Below are positions 1-9,110 of a stretch of 64,000 bases of DNA, in pieces. The stretch lies in assembly GCF_000499845.2 (NCBI RefSeq), contig NC_023750.2, positions 15,603,503 through 15,667,502 on the forward strand, given 5' to 3'. The stretch's first letter is position 1; each line of letters starts with the position of its first letter. Position numbers and translations under genes: made by a program. This DNA comes from Phaseolus vulgaris. Taxonomy: Eukaryota; Streptophyta; Magnoliopsida; Fabales; Fabaceae. The notes under the pieces are model-generated. The model worked only from the letters and a program-made list of their open reading frames with translations. It did not search any database and was not told where the DNA came from.

Positions 1-213
1 GCCTATGTCATTGGAAGAACCTCTTGTTGAAGGTCTATGTGAATGATGCCCATCATGGATAGAAGGAGATGGTCTAGCTTGTTGGACCTCCATCTTTTGC
101 ATTTTCTCTTCCAAGCGTCTAATAGTTCTTTGTGCTTCATGTAATTCACCAAGGATTGAAGCTTTGGAAGGAGAATTCTGCTTGTATGATGCATCACTTG
201 AAAATCCAGCCAT
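1..213 (-). CDS. gag N-terminus of a Ty3/gypsy element, cut by the window edge
   Basis: Reading leftward from an ATG at 213, 71 codons stay open to base 1, starting MAGFSSDASYKQ. The stretch LHEAQRTIRRLEEKMQKMEV looks like a short coiled coil, followed by a Ser/His-rich segment, as at the start of plant gypsy Gag proteins. Gag forms the particle that packages element RNA. The start is chosen because it is the first ATG downstream of the long leader and Met-type PBS of the same element (214-522 and 12671-13712). The rest of gag-pol lies outside the window, so lineage is uncertain; the leader resembles that of family C. Confidence 0.6.
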   Translation of the reverse strand, partial: MAGFSSDASYKQNSPSKASILGELHEAQRTIRRLEEKMQKMEVQQARPSPSIHDGHHSHRPSTRGSSNDIG

Positions 214-517
214 TTGTAATTAAAAACAGCAAACACACAAAAACAGCAAACAAGTTAAGAAACAAAATTAGCAAAAACAGTGAGTGTTTTAAGCAAAATG
301 CCGAAGTGAATTGAGGCAGAAAAAGAGATCACTCTCAAAGAAATAATGTTCTTGCACCAATCTGATCTTGAGGCCTTGGAATCCTCAAATGAAAGATGTC
401 AAAGCAAGCACACCAATCTCAAGAGCAACCACCACAAAACCAAAGAATCAATAAAGACAATCAAGAAAAGGTATAAGCAAGGAAAGGTAATTGCAAAAGG
501 AAAACTATGTGTAAGAC
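214..517 (-). other. Gypsy leader segment (gag-proximal)
   Basis: A-rich untranslated leader of the minus-strand element whose gag starts at 213. No convincing gene. It continues at 12671 beyond the family A insertion, and the 5-bp sequence at 518-522 is one half of that insertion's target-site duplication. Confidence 0.55.
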
Positions 518-522
518 AAACT
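518..522. repeat. Target-site duplication of family A copy 1 (left)
   Basis: AAACT directly abuts the LTR and is repeated at 12666-12670 beyond the other LTR. Confidence 0.9.
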
Positions 523-1314
523 TGATCCTGCCTGTTGACCGGAGCGCGGGAGAATGCCTCGTCAAAGGATCGACGTGCGCGCCGCTTCTCACCTCCGTTC
601 CTCCTCTGGATCTATCTCAAGAACCTGCAAAGAAACGATACGGCGCCGCTGCGGCCGATCGCACTCCGACGCTCAAGTCAGTGACGGTATCACCAAATAC
701 TAAGAACTGGAACCGTGCAAATCTCTCTCACAAACAGCTCTGTCACTCACAAGCGTAAAGTGTATGAACTGAACGTGCGTACCTTAGAAAATCTGTTAGG
801 AACTCTTATATACCTGGTGGTTTTCTCTCTCCTGGCAGTTACAGACTTGGACACGTGGCTCGTATCCAACTGTACACGTGCCATCATCTGGAGGCTCCCT
901 GACTTGGCGCTACTTCTACTCTCATTTTGGCTAAGTTACCTATGCATGGTACTGCCCAGTGCATAGCTAACTCAGGAGTGCGATCTCTACTGAAACTGGC
1001 GAGGTAGGGCCTTCATACACCTTCCCTGTGGTCTCGCCGGCCGCCTTCATAACCTGCTTCTCCTTTAACTTCGGCGATGTGCTTGTTCTGGCGATCTCCG
1101 ACTGCCTGGTCGCCTGAGTCTGCATCTGGCGACTTCGTCCCCAACCTGGCGATCGCCTATTCTGGTAAGCTGGAGATCGGAACACGCCAACTTAACTATC
1201 GGCGACTACACGTGCCTCCCGACTTCCTTCCCAACTGTCAACCTGGCGCCTTGTCAACACGCCTATACTGTAGCAGGATGCCACGTCATCGCACCCGACC
1301 ACCAGGGCGGTACA
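523..1314 (-). repeat. 3' LTR of family A copy 1
   Basis: 792 bp. On the coding (minus) strand it starts TGTACCGCCC and ends GGATCA. It matches 11874-12665 apart from three substitutions seen by eye. A TATA-like TATATAAG lies at 804-811 on the minus strand. Confidence 0.93.
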
Positions 1315-1330
1315 CAAGCCCCCCAGTCTT
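1315..1330 (-). other. Polypurine tract of family A copy 1
   Basis: On the minus strand ACTGGGGGGCTTG immediately precedes the 3' LTR start TGTACC. The same tract lies at the same place in family B (21212-21228) and in the deleted family A copy (60110-60123), as expected for the plus-strand primer of reverse transcription. Confidence 0.85.
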
Positions 1331-1911
1331 AAGCGAAGACTTGTCTAGCGAAAAGACTGAAAAAGCCTTCGTTAACACCGGTCTACGTGGCATGGGCGCA
1401 GAATTCCAAGCGATAGTACTTTCTGCTGCTCTGACGCTCCACCAAACCCTTCGCGCATTGTTCGACACGTGGCTCTCATCAACGGCTATCTTCATCTGCC
1501 GTTAGCGCTTCCCAAAACCGTTTCGAAAACCCTTAAACCCCTTACGCTCCTACTGTTCCATCACTTTCTTCACACTTGCATACGCTCTCATTTCCTTCTG
1601 CGAAAGCTCTCGACGTTCCTCGACGCTCTAGATCACCACCTCCCTTCAACATTCTCCCGATCATCGAAAGGTAACTACTTTCCTTCATCTGCTGGGTTTT
1701 CTTGCATTTTCACCGATTTGCATCATCCTGTAACTGTCTGGTGCATACGCTGTGGGCTGTTTTTCCATTTCTCCTTCTGCGTGACTTAGGGCTTTGTCGA
1801 TCGTCGCAACGAACTCACATTCGTTCGTCTTTCACCTTCCTTTCATGATCGAGTCAGCCTTTGTAACCCTCCTGATTATTTTTTCTTCCTCCTTCGTTTG
1901 CAGTTGCTATC
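1331..1911 (+). promoter_or_regulatory. Upstream region and 5'-UTR intron of the antisense gene
   Basis: This stretch lies between the polypurine tract and the antisense gene's ATG. A likely leader intron runs 1671-1903: the donor reads CGAAAG|GTAACT, and a T-rich run ends in TTTGCAG just before the start codon at 1912. The same intron is seen at 21553-21820 in family B and 59531-59763 in the deleted A copy. No clear TATA box was found; a CACGTG core lies near 1467. Confidence 0.6.
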
Positions 1912-4547
1912 ATGACTCGCACGAAGATCACCCCGAACCCCCCTCCATCAGCGCGAAACCCTCCTTCACAAGCACACGACTCTACGCAAGTTCGTGGTGC
2001 TCCCTCTTCGCAGGCTGTGAGGCCTGCGTCTTCTCAAACCGCTCTGGCCCAGGCGACTCCACCAAACGCTGGAGGAGCCCCCCTCCCACTGCCAGACTTC
2101 AAGACGTTATACCCATGGGCTAACTCAACCCTCTTAAAGGAAACGTCGTCGGTGAACACCGCGGGAGCGGTTCTGCGATTGACCAATGGGGACGAGGCCC
2201 ACCAATCGTTCCACAAGGAGCACGATGAGAGAATGATGGTGCTGCCTTGCCCCGCCACTCTGCCAGTGTGCGCCGATGATAAAGTGAGCACCGACGGGCC
2301 CTTCTGCTTCGTCTACACCACTTTCTTCAAGAAGGTCAAACTCAGGTTCCCTCTCACTCGATTTGAGAGGGAACTCTTAACCGAGCTCAATATCGCTGCC
2401 GCCCAGCTTCACCCCAACAGCTGGGCGTTTGTCCGAGCTTTCGAGATAACGTGCGCCCACCTGGGGTTGCCCGCGTCAGTGGACGTGTTTTTATTCTTGT
2501 TCGAGGCCAAGCACCCAGGAGATCGCCTGTGGGTCAGCCTGAACGCCATTGCTGGGAGGTCCATTTTCACCATCTTCCAGCAGTCGTACAAGGATTGGAA
2601 GGGGAAGTTCATTCAGGTTCGCGCAAATGACAAAGACACTTCCCTTCTCGACGGTTTCCCCTTGTACTGGGTGGACAAGGGGAAAAAGGAGTCCAAGAGC
2701 TGCTTCAGGAGGCCCAGAAGTCCTGATAGCATGGGAGCTTTGGACAGAGACCTTTGTCTCTTCTGGAAGAGGGTGGCAGATGCCCACATAACATTCTTGA
2801 CCCCCACCCTGATTTCCTTCGAGTTCTTTGAGGACCAGTTGGAATTCCAAATAGGTTAGGACGCTACATCTTTGTCTTGACATTGCTTCTGATATTGTTT
2901 CTGGGCGTCTTGTGCGACACACACAAGACTTTGGTTTTATCTTTTCTGCATATGCCTGCTTTTGCTGTCTCATTGTCTTGTACACTTACCCCTTTCTCCT
3001 TTGAGCTAACTTATGCACTTTCATTTCATGCAGACACCATGTTGGGTAAGAACATGCTCGCCGACTTAAAGGCGCTCGCCCGCAACCACGGGTTGGCGAC
3101 CGGCTCCCAGACGGTTCCCAACTCGGCGGTCGAGAAGGCCATCATCCAGGGGCGATCACCGCCTAAGGCGCCCACCCAACGAAAGAAACTGGTCCTTAAG
3201 AGGCCAAAGCGGAAAGCCCCCCAAGTTGTCCAAGAGGATGAGGAAGAGGACAACGAGGTCACAGAGGATGGCCTTGTCACGAAAAGGAAGAGGGTGGCAC
3301 CATCTTCTCCACCTGCCCCGCCCCCTCTTCCAGCTTCAACACCACCATCAACACCCGCTCCTCCTCCCTCATCACCAGCACCACGAGCCCCTTCACCACC
3401 AGTCCAAGCGGTTCCATTGGCCACTGCGTCGCCTGCAACTGAGGCCCCAGAGCCAAATTTCTTGGAGGACCCCCCGAGCGCCTCCACACCACATATATCA
3501 GCAGGAGGGGGCCCTCCTTCCAACACCTCAGCTGCAGGAATCGTTCCAATCGGGGACGAGGTCGCTCACACCTCTCCAATCCTAATCACCGAGTCCCCGA
3601 TTGCGTCGCCACGCCAGGAAACAACCACTGAAAATGTTGCTAAGGAAGGCGGCGACGAGAACCCTCAACAAGCCCCCCTGGCGCCTCTCCAAGCCGCGAA
3701 CCTTTCCCTCGAGGTTACAAGGATGTGGGAACCTCTGACCGCCAAACTCAAAACCATAGCAGAGGATATCCCATCGATCATAACGAGGGCTGTGGAGAGC
3801 TCCACCAGGCGGCTCCAAGACGATGTCTACCACCTCAAGACCGAAAACAGCACAATGAAGGTTGAGGTAGAGAAAGTGGCATTCAGCCTGACGCTCGCGG
3901 AAATGGAACATTCCCGAGTAGAGGATGCCCTCAGCACCGAGCTTAGGCTTGCGCGCAAGGAAGCTGCTGACCTTCGCCGCAAAGTCCATGAACTTGCCCA
4001 AGAAAAAGTTGAACTTGAAAGCAGAATCGTGCCTCTGCGCACCAAGGCGAGCGACCTGGAGGCTCACATTCAAGCTAACGCCGATAAGGTACAAAAACTG
4101 GAGCAAAGGTCAATCGACCGCGAGAAGCTGCTTGGGCAAGTAGAAAAAGCAAGGGATGACGCCATGGCTGATCTCACCGAGGCGAACAAGGAAAAAGAGA
4201 AGATGGCTGCCGAGTTGACCCAAGCTCGAACAGAATCCAAGAAGGTTACTGACGACCTTCTCCATGCTCAAGAGACTAACAAACAACTCCAAAAACAGAT
4301 TGAAGAGCAGGGGCAGCAGAACAAGGAGCTCAAGAAACAGGTTGAAGAGCTTCAAGGACAATTTGAAGAACTTAAGCTAAATTCTGCTCAGATTCTGACT
4401 GCTGGATTCGAAGCCGCTCGGGAGCAATTTGCATGCCTATTCCCTGATCTTGACCTCAGCATGGTGTCATTAAACAATGAAGTAGTAGATGGAAAGGTCG
4501 TTCCCGCCGAAGGCTCAACCAATTCCACCCCATCTGCTTCTTTATAA
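1912..4547 (+). CDS. Antisense spliced gene (aORF) of family A, gypsy-associated PF04195-like protein
   Basis: Coding exons are 1912-2854 and 3034-4547. The intron 2855-3033 has donor ATAG|GTTAGG and acceptor CATGCAG. Splicing is phase 1 and in frame and gives 818 residues. The first ~315 residues resemble the conserved 'putative gypsy type transposon' domain (PF04195 by recall; motifs FERELLTELN, QLHPNSWAF, DRLWVSLN, FQQSYKDWKGKF). After the intron come a basic segment, a Pro/Ser-rich linker and a long heptad-rich coiled coil ending FPDLDLSMVSLNNEVVDGK. It is transcribed opposite to gag-pol, between the polypurine tract and the end of pol. Extra ORFs here, often antisense, are known in Tat elements (Grande, Ogre). 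Function is unknown; no catalytic motif is visible. No stop interrupts the spliced frame. Confidence 0.8.
2855..3033 (+). other. Predicted phase-1 intron of the family A antisense gene
   Basis: 179 bp, GT...AG, T-rich before the acceptor. Without splicing the frame ends in a stop just after the donor; with it, the reading frame continues for 504 codons. Position and phase match 58402-58579 and 22702-22816 in the other copies. Confidence 0.75.
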
Positions 4548-5130
4548 ATTCACCTGTATTTACCTTGTAAAAAACTCTTGCACATGTGTTTTGAACAGTT
4601 ATTCATTTCAATAGCGAGACTTGGATATTTCTTCTGACTTCTTTTGAGCGCTTTACTTTCTTTGTATGTTTAACTCTGCTACGTTTAACTTAGCGATTTT
4701 GCAAACATGACCTTTGGCGTAACTGCTTCGAGCCGATTCAAACTTAAGCAATAATCGCTTTAAACAACTTGTACCCCTGAGGCACTAACCTGATCATAAG
4801 AAAAGTTCCAAGCAACGAACTGTGATTCAATCATCGGTTCAAACAACGTCCCACTTGACCCGCTTTATCAAACAAGTCTTTCAACCTTCTCGTCGTGTTT
4901 GAACTTTTCGCGATCACCTAGACCTCTTGGTAACACCAGCTTTTCTTAGCCTCAGGCTTTGGCAGTCATTTCTTTATCTGAGGCAGAAATGCCCTTTGGG
5001 ATCTTCCTTTACCTCCCTGAACTTCAGAGCTAGAGACTGGCTGGCTAGGCGTTCTCTTCGAACCTACCTTAGCCACCTTTCAAGCTTCTTCCACCCTCTT
5101 CGCCATACCTGAACTCGTTCAAGACGAGAA
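4548..5130. other. Noncoding spacer after the antisense gene
   Basis: Pyrimidine- and AT-rich sequence with no supported gene. It probably contains the antisense transcript's 3' UTR and merges into the tandem repeats that follow. Confidence 0.5.
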
Positions 5131-5640
5131 GGATTTTATCTTGCCTATATTCGCACACAAGCGAGAAGGTCTTTTAACTCGCCTGAACTCGCTCATCGGC
5201 GAGAAGGACTTTTACTCGCCTGAACTCGCTCATCGGCGAGAAGGACTTTAAACGGCCTTGACTCGCTCGACGGCGAGAAGGACTTTGTCTGGTGCCTCAA
5301 CTTGCCCAGGGTGTACATCTCCTCCCCCCTGGATGCACTGAGGACCTTTTCTTTCTCACGCCTGCACTCGCTCGACGGCGAGGAGGTCTTTGATGGGCCT
5401 TAGTTCGCATAACGGCGATAAGGACTTTATCCGGTGCCTCAACTTGCCCAGGGCGTACATCTCCTCCCCCCTGGATGCACTGAGGACCTTTCTCGCCTGC
5501 GCCCGCACGACGGCGAGGAGGTCTTTAACTTGCCCTTTACGTTGCCCCGGGAGTTACATCTTCTCGCTCCCAGAATCACGGAGGACTTTTCCTCTTTCTC
5601 GCCTGCACCCGCTCGACGGCGAGGAGGTCTTTCATCTGGT
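5130..5640. repeat. Degenerate minisatellite in the family A 3' region
   Basis: Imperfect ~33-bp units built around CTCGCTC(A/G)(T/A)CGGCGAGAAGG recur from 5160 to 5400. A longer block starting GGTGCCTCAACTTGCCCAGG recurs at 5291 and 5433, 142 bp apart. Short ORFs across it are by-products of the repetition. Confidence 0.75.
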
Positions 5641-5822
5641 GCCTCCGATCGCCGATAAACGATGAGGACTTAAAAACTTAACTGGTGCCTCTAATCGCCG
5701 AAAAACGATGAGGACTTTAAAAACTTAACTGATACCTCTAATCGCCGAAAAACGATGAGGACTTTAAAAACTTAACTGGTGCCTCTAATCGCCGAAAAAC
5801 GATGAGGACTTTAAAACTTTAG
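5638..5822. repeat. 47-bp tandem repeat, about four copies
   Basis: Four near-identical units of 46-47 bp, each with GGTGCCTCTAATCGCCG followed by AAACGATGAGGACTTTAAA. They lie between the end of pol and the antisense gene. Tandem arrays in the 3' untranslated region are known in Ogre-like elements and can seed satellites. Confidence 0.85.
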
Positions 5823-5946
5823 AAAACACGCGACATATCTTTTCGTGCCTTAAATCATGTACGAATGACAAGGTCTTTCTTCGAAACTTTTGGAAATAAC
5901 ACATATGCAGTCTGAAAACACCTTATACTTCGAAAACTCTTCTTTT

Positions 5947-5996
5947 ATTGGGTGGCCTCATTAAAAACCCTCCTTAGGGAAAAAAGAGTGCCCCCT
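5947..5996 (-). promoter_or_regulatory. Conserved noncoding block beside the pol stop (family A)
   Basis: About 48 bp with GGGTGGCCTC, AAAAACCCTCCTTAGGG and AGAGTGCCCCCT. It is nearly identical to 24617-24664 in family B, although the surrounding sequence differs. It lies ~65 bp past the pol stop. A role in 3'-end processing or RNA structure is a guess. Confidence 0.5.
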
Positions 5997-6059
5997 TGAA
6001 ACTGTTTTAACAGAGACATTGTAATGTAATATTTGTGTTTGTCTTTACTTACAAAGCTC

Positions 6060-9000
6060 TTAGCTATAGTACAACTTCAGGTGTGTGGCGTTCCAGGTAC
6101 GAGGGATCGCCCCCCCTTCCAGCGTCTCCAAGCGATAGGCTCCGTTCCCGAGTGCCTCGGTTATTCTGAACGGTCCAGTCCACTTGGGTGATAGCTTATT
6201 CTCCATCTCGTACTGGTGGGCCTTCCTCATCACCAGATTGCCTTCTCTAAACTGCCTTGGCATCACCTTTGAGTTGTACCTTCGCTCGACCCTTCTCTTC
6301 ACCGCCTCAGCCTTCAGCCTTGCCTCCTCCCTGACTTCGTCCAGCAGATCCAGGTTCAGCCTTCTCTTTTCATTTGAGTCTTCCTCTACAAAGTTCTGGA
6401 ATCTCGGCGAGCTCTCCTGAATCTCGACTGGAATCATGGCATCACACCCATAGACCAAGCTAAACGGTGTCTCATGGGTTCCTGACTGCTCGGTGGTGTG
6501 GTACGCCCAAACTATACGGGGTACCTCCTCAGCCCAACTTCCCTTGGCTTTCTCGAGCCTTCTCTTCAAACCTCTCAGCAACACCCGATTAGCTGATTCC
6601 ACCTGGCCATTCGTCTGAGGGTGCTCGACGGATGCAAACACTTGCTGAATTCCAACCCCTTCACAAAGCTTCTTCAACAGGTGGCTTGCAAACTGAGTCC
6701 CATTATCTGATACCAGGCGCTTAGGCACTCCAAACCGGCACACAATGTTCTTCCATACAAAGCCTTCGATCTTGTGCGCGGTGATCTGGGCCACTGGTTC
6801 TGCTTCAATCCATTTGGTGAAGTACTCAATCGCCACTACCAAGTACTTCATCTGCCTGATCGCCAGTGGAAAAGGTCCCAGGATGTCGATCCCCCAAGTA
6901 TGAAACGGCCAAGGGCTATAGATCGACTTCAACTCCTCGGGAGGTGCCTTATGCCAATCGGCGTGCTGCTGGCACTGTTTGCAGCATTGGGCATACTTCT
7001 TGCAATCTTCTCTCATGGATGGCCAATAGTAGCCTGCACGGAGAGTCCTCGCGGCCAGAGCTCGACCCCCGACGTGACTTCCACATATTCCTTCGTGGAG
7101 CTCTGCCATAATTCTCGTGCACTTCTCGCCGTGTATACATTCCAGGAGTGGGTGAGTGAACCCAAACCTGTACAGATCGCCATCAATCAGTGTATACTTG
7201 CTGGAATTTTTCTTTACCTTCCTAGCTTCTGTTGGATCTAGCGGGAGGAGGCCATCCGCCAGGCACCGCTTGTACTGTGTTATCCAAGTGTCTGGCTCAT
7301 GGGTGGCGCAGACCTGCATCACGTCCACCTTCTCTCCTCGACAAGCTCTAACTCTCGGCGATCTCAGAGTTTCTTGCGTCAAAGACTTATGGCTTCTCGC
7401 TGCTCTCTCCGTCGACCTGCTTATCTGAAGGACCAGGTGATCTGCTACAAATGCCCTCGGCGTCTTCAAAGTTTCTTGAATCACTGTCCTCTGCCTACCC
7501 CCCTTGCCTGAGCTGGCGAGCTTAGCAAGCAAGTCAGCTCGGGCATTCTGTTCTCGGGGCACATGCACCACTTCAAAAGAGGCAAAGGAACTCTTCAATT
7601 CCTGCACATACGCCAAGTAAGCCGCCATTTGTGGATCTTTAGCCTGGAACTCACCTGTTACTTGCCCTGTGACTAGCAGCGAGTCACTCTTAGCCATCAG
7701 CACTCTGGCTCCCATTTCCTTAGCCAGCAGAATCCCGGCGATCAGCGCCTCATACTCTGCTTGATTGTTGCTGGCTTTGAAGGCGAATCTCAACGATTGT
7801 TCGATCAGCACGCCGTTGGGTCCTTCCAATATGACTCCAGCACCGCTACCCTGCTGGTTTGACGATCCATCCACCGAGAGTACCCAACGGAAATCGTCTC
7901 CTTCAACCCGCGTCGCCTCTGAAGAGAGCTCAACTACAAAATCTGCAAAGATTTGCCCTTTGATCGGGCCTCGAGGCTCATATTTAATGTCAAACTCTGA
8001 CAACTCCACTGCCCACTTCACCATTCTTCCTGCAACGTCAGGCTTCTTCAAGACCTTCTGGATGGGCAGGTCAGTCATCACCAGTATTGTGAAGCTGTGG
8101 AAGTACTGGCGCAACCTCCTCGCCGAAAACACCACAGCCAGCGCAGCCTTCTCCAGGGCCTGATATCTCATTTCTGGGCCCTGCAACACCTTGCTCACAA
8201 AATAGATAGGCTTCTGAGCCTGATCTTGGTCCTGGGCGAGCACCGCACTCACCGCCCTCTCAGTCACAGCAAAATACAATCTGAGAGGGATTCCCGCCAG
8301 TGGTTTACACAGAACCGGCGGGCTCGCCAAATATTCCTTCAGCTTGACGAAAGCTTCCTCGCATTCTTTCGTCCAAGCGAACTTGTTATTGCGCCGCAGA
8401 CATTGGAAATAGGGATGTCCCTTTTCTCCGCTCGCTGACACGAAGCGAGATAGGGCTGCCATCCGACCTGTCAGCTGCTGGACCTCTTTCACTGTAGCCG
8501 GGCTTCTCATTGCTAAGATGGCGGCACACTTGTCCGGATTGGCTTCTATTCCTCTTTCAGTCAAGAGAAAACCCAAAAATTTTCCAGCCTCCACGCCGAA
8601 AATGCATTTCTCCGGGTTGAGCTTCAACTTGAACCTGGCGATCGTCGTGAACAATTCTTCCAAGTCTGCAACGTGCTTGCTTTTCTCCTGCGAGGTCACG
8701 ACCATGTCATCAACGTAAGCTTGCACGTTCCTTCCCAGCATTGGTGCAAGTACTCGGTCCATCAGCCTCTGGTACGTGGCCCCCGCATTCTTCAGCCCAA
8801 ACGGCATCACCTTATAGCAGTAGCACGACCTCTCCGTCATGAAGGCTGTTTTTTCTTCATCCATGGGATGCATCTTGATCTGATTATAGCCCGAGAAGGC
8901 ATCCAGGAAACTCAGCAGCTTGCACCCTGCAACACTATCAACCAGGGCATCAATGCTTGGTAAAGGATACGAATCCTTTGGGCAAGCCTTATTCAGATCG

Positions 9001-9110
9001 GTGAAATCGACGCACATGCGCCATTTCCCGTTGCTCTTCTTCACCAGCACGACATTTGCCAACCACTCAGGGTACTGGACTTCCCTGATGTGGCCTGCAG
9101 CGAGGAGTTT
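6060..9110 (-). pseudogene. pol (RT, RNase H, second RNase H, integrase) of family A copy 1
   Basis: Open from just after an in-frame TAG (9111-9113) to the stop at 6060. Order: RT with the FTDLNKACP segment and catalytic YVDD (near 8705-8720); the RT-linked RNase H; a second RNase H with VDGSSNQQGSG, NNQAEYEALIAG, SDSLLV and NARADLL, typical of Tat elements; an integrase zinc region with HEGICGSHVGG; and a D,D,E core with IDILG, SDNGTQF and VESANR. The tail ends NATHLKLYYS. The frame runs straight on from gag-protease, so one nonsense codon separates the two; family B has no stop there. Without readthrough, pol from this copy would not be made. Confidence 0.9.

Noticed and set aside
1077..1505. 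142-codon ORF in and beyond the family A LTR as a gene
   Set aside because: It spans the LTR end and polypurine tract, is not preserved in the other LTR copies, and shows no protein features.
5638..5822. CRISPR array
   Set aside because: The units are contiguous 47-bp tandem repeats without unique spacers, in plant retrotransposon DNA.
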